Positions 34,929 to 43,043 of a DNA stretch of 64,000 bases are shown here, in pieces. The stretch's first letter is position 1. Each line of letters starts with the position of its first letter. The notes under the pieces were generated by a model. It ran no database searches. It was not told where the DNA came from and was given only the letters and a program-made list of their open reading frames with translations. Origin of the DNA: Prolixibacter sp. NT017. Lineage in GTDB: Bacteria > Bacteroidota > Bacteroidia > Bacteroidales > Prolixibacteraceae. The DNA lies in NCBI RefSeq assembly GCF_009617875.1, contig NZ_BLAV01000001.1, positions 4,526,001 to 4,590,000 on the forward strand, read 5' to 3'. Made by a program: the position numbers and the translations under genes.

Positions 34929-36557
34929 TTATTCCTTCCGGTACACCACTTCTCCGTTGGAAACGGTCATCAGCACTTTCGAATCGACAAGTTGATCTTC
35001 TTTGGCTTCCATCAGGTCGGTGTCGAGCATCACGAAATCGGCCAGTTTTCCCGGCTCGATAGAACCTTTTTCTTTTTCTTCGAAAGCCGCTTTGGCCGCC
35101 CAAATGGTCATGGCTCGTAACGCTTCTTTTCTACTGATCGCATTCTCGGGCTGGAAACGTTCCGGAGGCCAACCAGCGGGATCTTTTCGGACCACTCCGG
35201 CATAGAAACCCAGAATCGGATTGATCTCTTCAATCGGAAAATCACTACCGTTGGGCAGCCAGCCATTCTCATCCAGCAATTGTTTATAAGCATAAGCATA
35301 CTTGATTCGTTCCCCTATTCTGTCACCGGCCCAGTACATATCGCTGGTGCAATGTGTGGTTTGCACGGATGGGATTACACTGTATTCGCGAAAGCGGGCG
35401 AAATCTTCCGGTGCCACAATTTGGGCGTGTTCGATCCGCCAGCGACGGTCGTTCGGTCCGCCGAGAATTTCCTGGTAAATATCGAGCATGCGTTTCACAG
35501 CAGCATCGCCGATGCAGTGGGTGTTGATTTGGAATCCGGCCTCGTAAGCCTTCCGGCAGATGCTTGTCAGATAATCTTTTTCATTCACAAAAATCCCTGA
35601 CGTTTCTGGAGCATCGGAATAAGGCGCTAACAGTTTCGCTCCTCTCGAGCCAAGAGCGCCGTCGGCATAAAGCTTGATGGATGCCACATGCAACCGGGGC
35701 TTGACGATAGGTCCTTTGGCCAGTTGTGCCATGTTTTTCTCGTCAGGAGACATCATGCTGTAAATGCGCATTTTCAAATCGCCTTTCTCCTGGAGTGAAT
35801 CGATTAAGGCAATATCATCATGCGGGAGGCCCGCATCGTGTACCGAGGTGAGGCCAACAGCGAAGCAATTGCGTTGAGCCTTCATCAGCGCTGTTTCTTT
35901 TCCTTTCCGGGAAACCGGAGGAATCGCTTTCTTAAGTGCATCGGCGGCATTTTCCAAAAAAATGCCGGTCATCTTTCCGTTTTCACGGATAATTTCACTT
36001 TCCTCAAAATCATTTGCCCGAATGCCTGAAGCTTGAATCGCCGCTTTGTTGGCCAGCACGGCGTGTCCGTCGATACGTGTGAGAACAACCGGTACATCGG
36101 GAAAAAGCTCATTCAGTTTTCGGTTATCCGGAAATTCTTTCACCGGCCAGTCGTTGTGATCCCAGCCTGTTCCTTCCAGCCAGCCTTCCGGATTTTCCCG
36201 GTGGTGTCTCTTTAGAATTTCGAGTATTTCTTCGAATGATTTCGTGTCCCGCAAATTGGCTTTCTGCAACGTTTGACCGTACATCAAAAAGTGGCAGTGT
36301 GCATCGATGAAACCGGGATAGATGGTTTTTCCGCCAGCATCGATGATTTGGTCACTGGTAAATTTTTTTAATATCTCTTCGTCGGAACCAACGCCGATAA
36401 ATAGACCGTCTTTTACCGCCAATGCTTCGGCCGCTGAAAATTCCGGATCGACGGTATATATTTTGGCGTTTTTAATGATGAGGTCGGCCTTCTGTCCCTG
36501 AGCCGGCATGGTGAACAAAATGGTGGAAGCTATCATAACGAGTGCATATTTAATCAT
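34929..36557 (-). CDS. Exported amidohydrolase, YtcJ-like
   Basis: A 542-aa metal-dependent amidohydrolase (YtcJ subgroup). It starts with a signal peptide (ALVMIASTILFTMPAQGQ), followed by NAKIYTVDPEFSAAEALAV. Metal-binding motifs include DAHCHF (HxH), SIKLYADGALGSRGAK, HCIGDAAVKRMLD, HAQIVAPEDF and PNGSDFPIEEINP. YtcJ proteins are often annotated as amide or urea hydrolases, but the substrate is unknown. ATG at 36557 gives the signal peptide; the in-frame extension to 36671 is excluded because it precedes it. Divergent from the next gene. Confidence 0.85.
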   Translation of the reverse strand: MIKYALVMIASTILFTMPAQGQKADLIIKNAKIYTVDPEFSAAEALAVKDGLFIGVGSDEEILKKFTSDQIIDAGGKTIYPGFIDAHCHFLMYGQTLQKANLRDTKSFEEILEILKRHHRENPEGWLEGTGWDHNDWPVKEFPDNRKLNELFPDVPVVLTRIDGHAVLANKAAIQASGIRANDFEESEIIRENGKMTGIFLENAADALKKAIPPVSRKGKETALMKAQRNCFAVGLTSVHDAGLPHDDIALIDSLQEKGDLKMRIYSMMSPDEKNMAQLAKGPIVKPRLHVASIKLYADGALGSRGAKLLAPYSDAPETSGIFVNEKDYLTSICRKAYEAGFQINTHCIGDAAVKRMLDIYQEILGGPNDRRWRIEHAQIVAPEDFARFREYSVIPSVQTTHCTSDMYWAGDRIGERIKYAYAYKQLLDENGWLPNGSDFPIEEINPILGFYAGVVRKDPAGWPPERFQPENAISRKEALRAMTIWAAKAAFEEKEKGSIEPGKLADFVMLDTDLMEAKEDQLVDSKVLMTVSNGEVVYRKE

Positions 36558-36657
36558 GTCAGGAAAGTGTTTGGTTCTCGCTAAGATAACGAATTTCATC
36601 CGGCTCCTGATTTTCGAAAAAGTGGATGGTTGTTTATTTTTGCAGAAAACAGACCGG

Positions 36658-37047
36658 ATGGCGAAACGCAAAGTAGAAATCGAACTTTACAGTTACGGTG
36701 AATATGCCGAATGGGACAGGCAAAGCAAATCGATTCCGAGGTTGGTGGCGATTACGGAAACGGTTGGCGCGGAAATCGGAACCGAGTTTGGCTATGTGTT
36801 GAAAATACGGCATGGAAAAGGTAAGAAACTGGATTTCCGTATCGACCATCCTTCGTTTCCCGATAAGGAAGGGGAAGTAGCGCCGCCATTTACCGGGGAA
36901 CAATACATTCGAAGCAACGATTACGAATTTTTCCTGGGCGACTGCATCTGGGAACCTCTCGAAGATAAGTTGGGCAACTGGACCATGACCACCTGGCTGG
37001 ATGGAAAAATTGTTGCCCAAAAAACATTGCGCCTGGTTGCCAAATAA
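36658..37047 (+). CDS. DUF3859 family protein
   Basis: A 129-aa protein of the DUF3859 family. Start MAKRKVEIELYSYGEYAEWD; then GTEFGYVLKIRHGKGKKLDF, FTGEQYIRSNDYEFFLGD and WTMTTWLDGKIVAQKTLRL. Beta-rich, no signal peptide, no catalytic motif; function unknown. ATG at 36658 is favoured over an in-frame start at 36508 that overlaps the divergent amidohydrolase gene. A hairpin separates it from the convergent gene downstream. Confidence 0.8.
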   Translation: MAKRKVEIELYSYGEYAEWDRQSKSIPRLVAITETVGAEIGTEFGYVLKIRHGKGKKLDFRIDHPSFPDKEGEVAPPFTGEQYIRSNDYEFFLGDCIWEPLEDKLGNWTMTTWLDGKIVAQKTLRLVAK

Positions 37048-37048
37048 A

Positions 37049-37077
37049 AAAGGAACCAGCCTCTTGGTGATTCCTTT
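37049..37077 (+). terminator. Terminator between convergent genes
   Basis: Inverted repeat AAAGGAA (37049-37055) with TTCCTTT (37071-37077), internal CCA/TGG pairing, and a T-rich CCTGTTTTT beyond. It serves the DUF3859 gene and possibly the convergent small gene. Confidence 0.5.
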
Positions 37078-37099
37078 CCTGTTTTTCCGCCGAAGCGGT

Positions 37100-37387
37100 T
37101 TATTCTTTTACGAGTTTTTCGAGTTCGGCGTAAGCATCATCAATGCCCTTCACAAAATCTTCCTGAAGTTTGTTGTAATGGGCTTTCACCAGTTTGGGAT
37201 TGTCTTTCCCATCGGGGTGATTGGCTCTGTCTATGGCTTCGTTGTGCATTTTTACCGCGTCGCTGATGATGGCGACGGCTTTTTCTTCGTCTGCATTATC
37301 GAAGTATTCAACGTAGTCGATGCAATCGCCGATAAGTTGTGCTGTCAGCTCAACGATGTCTTTTTTCAATCTTCTGACACTTGCCAT
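37100..37387 (-). CDS. Small conserved hypothetical helical protein
   Basis: A 95-aa soluble, almost all-helical protein rich in Asp, Glu, Lys and Ala, with no Cys motif and no signal peptide. No family name is recognised, but the start, codon use and clean frame support a real gene. Two helices (about 5-30 and 60-95) flank an acidic middle. It lies between the DUF3859 gene and the Big_5 lipoprotein gene. Role unknown. Confidence 0.55.
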   Translation of the reverse strand: MASVRRLKKDIVELTAQLIGDCIDYVEYFDNADEEKAVAIISDAVKMHNEAIDRANHPDGKDNPKLVKAHYNKLQEDFVKGIDDAYAELEKLVKE

Positions 37388-37532
37388 AATGGTCGGTTTT
37401 CTGTAGTCAACGGCATCAATTTCTTCAGGCGAACTGCTGACGCCGCATAAGCAGTTCGGTGTTTGTAAAACAGGAGCGGCTGGTTGTTTTCAGCCCAAAG
37501 CAAGATACAAATCGGTTTGCTTTTTACCAAGA

Positions 37533-39398
37533 TTAAAAAGCTTTGCTGTTGCGCTCCTTTTTCTTCCGTTTTGCTTCCTCTTCCTGTTTTTCTTTATCGA
37601 CAATATCTTTTTTGAAAATTTCCTGGGTCGACAGTTGCCAGGTTGGATTCATTGTCCAGTTGGAACGTAACTTCAGCACCTCGGGATAATAGAATACCTC
37701 CTCGGGCTGGGTGTGCGCTTCCAGATTCCCGGTGTCCCATTTTCCATTGTCGTTTCGGTCGAATATCGCCTTGACCTTGTACTTCTGCGGCTCGAGGTAC
37801 GGAAATTCAATCGTGCCATCTTTGTAGATGGTTTTAGACCGGACAACTTCTTCTTTGTCGTCATTCTTCAGTAACTGAATAATGGTCGGCCCGGTTACAT
37901 TCTGAATGGCAAAATTAATTGTGCCGTAGTGCTCTTCATCCTGTGTGGTAAAGTTATTTTCCACACTGTCTGATACCGCTCCATAAATAGTCGTCACTGC
38001 TGCTGAGTCAATTTTCAATCGGTAGGCGGTTTTGTAATCCCAAGGATAGTGGATAAAGAACCTTCGTTTATTAATGGAATCCGGTAGTATTTTAAAATCG
38101 ATAGGATTAAACACCGTATCCTGCTTCACAAACAGATGAATCATGGTGGTGTCCATACTTTTTACAGGCTCCGGCGATTCCACCGAAACGTTCTTGTACA
38201 CATCAAAGCCGTTGGAGCGAGTGTTCAAACTGAGCGATACGTTGACATCTTTCTTTTCAATCTTCCTGCGGTCTCTCCTTCCTCGTTTTTTGTCGGTAGG
38301 AGCATCGCTGAAATACAAATTGATGGTGTCGTTGTAAGCGTATTTCACTCCGGTCGAATCTTGCTGTTCATAGGTAATCCGAAACTTGAGTGTGTCTTTT
38401 TTATACACCATCGAATCGGTCAACCAAACGCGAAGTGAGTCGTCATTGGCCGAATGTTCAATATATTTCCAATTACCTTTGGGTTCGTAGTTTAATAGTT
38501 GAATATCGAAGGTGTCTTTTACGGATTGCGTAAACGTTAAATCAACATACTTCCGGGTAGGCCTTGTTTCGTTGTCCAGTCGCAGGTCGAAAAAGGGTTG
38601 TTCGAATTGCAGCAGGTACAGCGGATTTGGATAAAAACGGGTTTTTCCGAAAACCAGCAAAGTGTCCATTCCAACGACTGCTGTGTCCTGCTTCGGGAAA
38701 TATTTCGCTGAAGGCGTCACCGTCGAGTCGAGAAATGCCACCGGTTCGGCCGTCGATGTCAACATCATGTTGTTGTCGTTGTCGGTGACTGCATAGACAT
38801 TGTAGGTTGCTTTCGGCAGATTGGTCACGGCAAAGAAGCCGTTATCATCTGTCTTGGCAACGTAATCGGGTTTGGTCGTCAGAACAGCGGTATCCGACAA
38901 ATTATTGTACAGCATGACATACGTGCCCGCCGACGGCTCCAGGTTGAACGAATTCAATACAAAGCCAACAACGCGAAGCGTATCAAGATCGGGGCCTGTT
39001 GAAAATGCCAACCGGTAATTCTTTAAGGGATTCTTCTCATTGTTGTCGACAATAGCGTCTTTGAAGTCGAGCGAATACGTGGTACTGTCTTTCAGCTTTG
39101 CTCCATTTAAATCGACGATCAGCGATTTTCCTTTGGTCCGGAAAATGGGACGTTTGTCGATGGGAGGAGAAATGACAAATTTCTCGCTCAATTTCTCAGG
39201 CGCCACAAATTCGTCGAAGTATAATCTGACTTCATCACCTTTGTAGTTGGTTTGATTGGCCTGCGGAATGCTCCGTATAACCACCGGCGGAATGGTATCC
39301 TTGGCGCCTCCTGACGGCATACCCATGTTGGCGCACGAGGTATACAATGCTAATGAGCCAAATACAAGGATGATTAGATAAGGAATTTTTTTGTCCAA
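37533..39398 (-). CDS. Lipoprotein with bacterial Ig-like (Big_5) domain
   Basis: A 621-aa lipoprotein (lipobox LYTSC, Cys22, followed by ANMGMPSGGAKDTIPPVV). The first domain (about 33-135) is a Big_5/SbsA-type Ig-like domain: VIRSIPQANQTNYKGDEVRL, FDEFVAPEKLS, and LAFSTGPDLD. Several further beta domains follow, with FFAVTNLPKATYNVYAVTDNDNN resembling a carboxypeptidase-regulatory-like fold. The C-terminus is a Lys/Glu-rich basic tail. It has no enzyme motif. Such lipoproteins are widespread in Bacteroidota; function unknown, probably envelope-structural. Confidence 0.75.
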   Translation of the reverse strand: MDKKIPYLIILVFGSLALYTSCANMGMPSGGAKDTIPPVVIRSIPQANQTNYKGDEVRLYFDEFVAPEKLSEKFVISPPIDKRPIFRTKGKSLIVDLNGAKLKDSTTYSLDFKDAIVDNNEKNPLKNYRLAFSTGPDLDTLRVVGFVLNSFNLEPSAGTYVMLYNNLSDTAVLTTKPDYVAKTDDNGFFAVTNLPKATYNVYAVTDNDNNMMLTSTAEPVAFLDSTVTPSAKYFPKQDTAVVGMDTLLVFGKTRFYPNPLYLLQFEQPFFDLRLDNETRPTRKYVDLTFTQSVKDTFDIQLLNYEPKGNWKYIEHSANDDSLRVWLTDSMVYKKDTLKFRITYEQQDSTGVKYAYNDTINLYFSDAPTDKKRGRRDRRKIEKKDVNVSLSLNTRSNGFDVYKNVSVESPEPVKSMDTTMIHLFVKQDTVFNPIDFKILPDSINKRRFFIHYPWDYKTAYRLKIDSAAVTTIYGAVSDSVENNFTTQDEEHYGTINFAIQNVTGPTIIQLLKNDDKEEVVRSKTIYKDGTIEFPYLEPQKYKVKAIFDRNDNGKWDTGNLEAHTQPEEVFYYPEVLKLRSNWTMNPTWQLSTQEIFKKDIVDKEKQEEEAKRKKKERNSKAF

Positions 39399-39529
39399 AC
39401 TGTTGATATTATGGATTTACAAACGCTACAAACTTACGAAAACTGGCCTAAAGAGGTTTTGCCCGCCATTCTTTTTTTCGGTAAAACCGGTAACTTGGTC
39501 CGATATTCTCAGAAAGGAAGGAGAAATAG

Positions 39530-40762
39530 ATGAAGAAAGCCCCGTCTGCAAGGATTTTTCACGATTTAAGTGAAACGGATTTTGATGTTGTTTTCCTGGG
39601 AATAAACCTACCCGGAGTGTTACTGGCATACCAGTTGGCTTCCGCCGGAAAGAAAGTGGCATTGTTTTATAAGGATGATTTTAGAAGGCAGGATGATTTC
39701 CGTTTTACGCGAATTTTTCCTGAAATCATGAAACAACTTTCCGGTGTTGGAGCACGACTGGATTATGCAGCACAATTGCAGCAATCTGCTCCGCACCTTT
39801 TTCTGCAGCAGCGAATGGTTTGGCTGCGGGGAAATACACTCAACAATCAATTAATTACGCGGTCATACAACCAACTGGCTGTAAGGAATCATTCAGAGAA
39901 GGCGGGGGCGTTAAAGGTAGGCGACTACCCTGAGTTCTCTTTCTTCAGTCAAAGTGGGTATCCGCATGGAATTCTTTGCCGTGAATACCGGTACAACCAT
40001 TCCCGTTTGGTGATGGAGTGGCTGAAAGCAGCTTCAGGCGAAGGTGCACTGGTTGGAAACTTTGTTAAAACGACCGACCGGGATGGACGAGTTTTACAGC
40101 TGGAAGACGTGATTTCGAAGGAGAGGAAGAAGATTAAGGCAGAACGTGTCATTCATCTGTCCACGGTTTCCCGGCTTTTTCAGTTCCAAGTTCGTTTACC
40201 TGACACCAAGTGGAACAATCCGGTTCGCATTTCCGGCGACCTCGCAGACTATATTCTTTCACCGGGAAAAGAAGGTGTTCAGGTTACTGCTTTCGGAGAA
40301 GATGAAATAAACGACGAAAAGCTGATGATAGATGAGTTGAAACAGCTTTTTTCGCTCAGTTACGAAGATATTCTACCTGGCGAAAACCGGAAACAAACTT
40401 CTGCCATTCCAGTAAAGCCGGATTTGACCATCCCTGATTTTCCCGCTGAGGAAATGAGTGAGAAATTGGCGAACCTTTTTCCTGGAATTACCGAATGGAA
40501 GATTCCGGACAGCTGGTTCTCTGGGGAAGATGACCGTCACATCAGCCAGGTGTTTGAGCTCGCACAGCGGAAGTTTTATGAGGCGAAGCAAACCGGTATC
40601 GACGAGGCCTGGTTCATGGAGCTTTTTTATCGTTTCGGCCCCGCCATCGACGAGCTGACCGAACGGGCATACGAGTTGATGCAAATAGCCCGTGACCCGC
40701 ACGAGTTGTGGCAGCAAAGTATTCGTATGTATACCTCCGGGAATGAGTGGGCTGGTAACTGA
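39530..40762 (+). CDS. GlpD-like FAD protein with degenerate dinucleotide-binding motif
   Basis: A 410-aa protein resembling the FAD-dependent glycerol-3-phosphate dehydrogenase fold. Residues 19-45 (FDVVFLGINLPGVLLAYQLA) match the Rossmann start, but the usual GxGxxG reads GINLPG (24-29), lacking the middle Gly. The C-terminal part has FMELFYRFGPAIDELTERAY, similar to the GlpD cap helix. It is shorter than GlpD (about 500-550). FAD binding or catalysis cannot be assumed; it may be a non-catalytic relative. It stands alone, and a repeat array begins 18 bp after its stop. Confidence 0.55.
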   Translation: MKKAPSARIFHDLSETDFDVVFLGINLPGVLLAYQLASAGKKVALFYKDDFRRQDDFRFTRIFPEIMKQLSGVGARLDYAAQLQQSAPHLFLQQRMVWLRGNTLNNQLITRSYNQLAVRNHSEKAGALKVGDYPEFSFFSQSGYPHGILCREYRYNHSRLVMEWLKAASGEGALVGNFVKTTDRDGRVLQLEDVISKERKKIKAERVIHLSTVSRLFQFQVRLPDTKWNNPVRISGDLADYILSPGKEGVQVTAFGEDEINDEKLMIDELKQLFSLSYEDILPGENRKQTSAIPVKPDLTIPDFPAEEMSEKLANLFPGITEWKIPDSWFSGEDDRHISQVFELAQRKFYEAKQTGIDEAWFMELFYRFGPAIDELTERAYELMQIARDPHELWQQSIRMYTSGNEWAGN

Positions 40763-40779
40763 TGGCTGTATTTGGTTTA

Positions 40780-41094
40780 CCTGCCCGGATTGTTTACCGG
40801 TTCCGTTGTTCTGTATGGGAGTTGGCGCTTTTTTGATGGCAGTTGTCCTCTTTTTGATGGGACTTGTCCTCTTTTGACGGGGTCATGTACCCTTCTCACC
40901 GGCAATTTCCCTCGGGGACAATCGTTCGTGAGACGAGGACAAAGGCTGGTCAAATGCGGACACTTGTCTGCGAGACGCGGGCAATCCCCACCGAGATGAG
41001 GACAGATGTTGGTGAAATGAGTACGCCGGCCCGTCAAATAAATTTTTCCCTGTAGGGAAAGAGCAAACGGGGACGTGAGAAAAGCAAACGCGGG
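40780..41094. repeat. Degenerate tandem array of fifteen 21-bp units
   Basis: The sequence can be cut into 15 units of 21 bp without an insertion or deletion, from 40780 to 41094. Units 40822-40884 read TTGTCCTCTTTTTGATGG-like; units 40927-41094 read the reverse-complement form (GACGAGGACAA, GTCAAATGCGGACA, GAGATGAGGACAG), so orientation flips around 40885-40926. A period that is a multiple of 3 keeps several frames open on both strands, giving false ORFs. It lies between the convergent GlpD-like gene and glmS, where nothing else is seen except the glmS terminator that overlaps its end. Confidence 0.75.
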
Positions 41095-41120
41095 TAAAAC
41101 CTGACAGCTTACCCGCGTTT
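41086..41120 (-). terminator. Terminator of glmS
   Basis: Perfect 12-bp inverted repeat AAACGCGGGTAA (41086-41097) with TTACCCGCGTTT (41109-41120), 15 bp beyond the glmS stop. Its arm overlaps the last unit of the 21-bp array. A smaller hairpin TTTCCC/GGGAAA lies at 41045-41060. Confidence 0.85.
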
Positions 41121-41134
41121 GATGCGTTTATTTG

Positions 41135-42973
41135 TTATTCTACTGTTACCGATTTGGCCAGGTTCCGCGGTTGGTCCACATCTGTTCCACGCAGTATGGC
41201 AACATAATAGGCAAACAACTGCAACGGGATGATAGTCAGCAGTGGCGCCACGGCCGGGTGCGAACGAGGAATCTCGAAAACGTCGTCGCACATCTTATCG
41301 AGCTGCGTATCACCTTCCGACACCACCGCGATGATGTTTCCTTTTCGTGCCTTTACTTCCTGAATATTGGAAACCACCTTTTCGTAGTAGCGGTCTTTGG
41401 CGGCAACCACCACAACGGGAAGGTTGTCATCGACCAGTGCAATCGGACCGTGTTTCATTTCCGCGGCAGCGTAACCTTCGGCATGCAGGTACGAAACTTC
41501 TTTCAGCTTCAGAGCGCCTTCGAGGGCAACAGGAAACAAGGCACCGCGACCCAGGTATAAGGCGTTAACCGCGTCTTTGTATTTATCTGCAACTTTCCGG
41601 ATGTGGTCGGTACTTTGCAAGATGGTTTTGATCTTCTCAGGTACTTCTGAAAGTTCCTGGATAATGACGCGGTAATCTTCCATGCTCAGCCTGCCTTTTT
41701 CTTTACCAAGAAGAGCAGCCATCATGGTTAGAATGGTTACCTGCGCTGTAAAGGCTTTGGTCGAAGCCACACCGATTTCGACACCAGCATGGATGTATAC
41801 TCCACCATCGGTTTCGCGTGGGATGGATGAACCTACCACGTTGCAAATACCCAAAACGGTGGCGCCGCGCTCTCTGGCCAGCTTAACCGCAGCCAGGGTA
41901 TCGGCTGTTTCGCCGCTCTGGCTGATGGCAATCACCACATCATCTTCGTCGATGATGGGATTGCGGTAGCGGAATTCAGAAGCGTATTCCACTTCTACCG
42001 GAATGCGGCAATACTCCTCGAACAGGTATTCGCCCACCAGACCGGCATGCCACGAAGTACCGCAACCAATGATGATGAGGCGACGGGCTTCTTTCAGTTT
42101 TGGCATCACATTATGAAGGCCACCTAAAACAATGTCGCTGTTGTCGGTTTTAATACGGCCTTTAAATGATTGTTCAATGGTATTGGGCTGTTCGAAAATT
42201 TCTTTCAGCATGAAATGGTCGTAACCGTTTTTCTGCAGTTCGCCTATGCTCAAATCAACCTGCTTGATTTTGGCTACCAGTGGGTCGTTGTTGATATTTT
42301 TCAACGTGAGACTTCCACGTTCGATGATAGCAACATCGTGGTCGTTGAGGTAGAGAACCTGGTTGGTGTGGCCAACAATCGGCGTCGCATCAGATGCCAG
42401 GAAATATTCGTCGTTGCCAATACCAATAACCAGCGGGCTTCCTTTGCGGGCAGCGATGAGTTTGTTCGGTTCTTCCTTACAAACAACAACAATTCCGTAA
42501 GCACCGACCACTTTTTTCAGTGCAGCACGAACGGCAATCTCTGCCGATTTTTCTTCGCTATTCAGGTAAACGTACTCAATCAAATTCACCAATACTTCGG
42601 TATCGGTTTCCGATTGAAATTGGTAACCAAGTTCGGTTAAATCGTCGCGTAAGCGAGAGTAATTTTCAATGATACCATTATGAACAAGGGTAAAATGTCC
42701 GTTCATAGAGGTGTGAGGGTGCGCATTCTGGTCGGTTGGCTCACCGTGGGTCGCCCAACGGGTGTGACCGATGCCGATTTTTCCACCGGTATCTTTGTCT
42801 GAGACCAACTCTTCCAGATTGGCAATTTTGCCCTGGCATTTGTACACACGTTGCTCGTCTCCTAAAAGAGCAATACCGGAAGAATCATATCCCCGGTATT
42901 CAAGCATTTTCAATCCATTAATTAAAATGGGGTAAGCATTCTTGTCGCCAATGTAGCCTACGATTCCACACAT
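41135..42973 (-). CDS. glmS: Glutamine-fructose-6-phosphate aminotransferase
   Basis: A 612-aa cytoplasmic enzyme that makes glucosamine-6-phosphate for peptidoglycan and lipid A. The N-terminal Ntn glutaminase starts with catalytic Cys2 (MCGIVGYIG); HTRWATHGEPTDQNAHPH follows. Two SIS domains follow: the first with CGTSWHAG and ISQSGETADT; the second with YLGRGALFPVALEGALKLKE. The end NLAKSVTVE is conserved. Full normal length. No glmS ribozyme-like structure is recognised upstream. It is last of three minus-strand genes after the starch-synthase-like and DUF4270 genes. Confidence 0.97.
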   Translation of the reverse strand: MCGIVGYIGDKNAYPILINGLKMLEYRGYDSSGIALLGDEQRVYKCQGKIANLEELVSDKDTGGKIGIGHTRWATHGEPTDQNAHPHTSMNGHFTLVHNGIIENYSRLRDDLTELGYQFQSETDTEVLVNLIEYVYLNSEEKSAEIAVRAALKKVVGAYGIVVVCKEEPNKLIAARKGSPLVIGIGNDEYFLASDATPIVGHTNQVLYLNDHDVAIIERGSLTLKNINNDPLVAKIKQVDLSIGELQKNGYDHFMLKEIFEQPNTIEQSFKGRIKTDNSDIVLGGLHNVMPKLKEARRLIIIGCGTSWHAGLVGEYLFEEYCRIPVEVEYASEFRYRNPIIDEDDVVIAISQSGETADTLAAVKLARERGATVLGICNVVGSSIPRETDGGVYIHAGVEIGVASTKAFTAQVTILTMMAALLGKEKGRLSMEDYRVIIQELSEVPEKIKTILQSTDHIRKVADKYKDAVNALYLGRGALFPVALEGALKLKEVSYLHAEGYAAAEMKHGPIALVDDNLPVVVVAAKDRYYEKVVSNIQEVKARKGNIIAVVSEGDTQLDKMCDDVFEIPRSHPAVAPLLTIIPLQLFAYYVAILRGTDVDQPRNLAKSVTVE

Positions 42974-43043
42974 AGATTTCTTCTTTTGAGGTTAAAAGTA
43001 TTATCTGTCAATCGAGGAAACAACGGACAACTGTAGCGGTATA

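Noticed and set aside
36508..36657. Long N-terminal extension of the DUF3859 protein
   Set aside because: It overlaps the divergent amidohydrolase gene and its signal peptide; MAKRKVEIE at 36658 matches the family start.
40692..40999. Plus-strand open frames over the 21-bp array
   Set aside because: They arise because the repeat period is a multiple of three; no signal or family supports translation.
42974..43043. glmS ribozyme or riboswitch upstream of glmS
   Set aside because: The 70-bp gap is too short and has no ribozyme-like core; the gene seems co-transcribed with the preceding genes.
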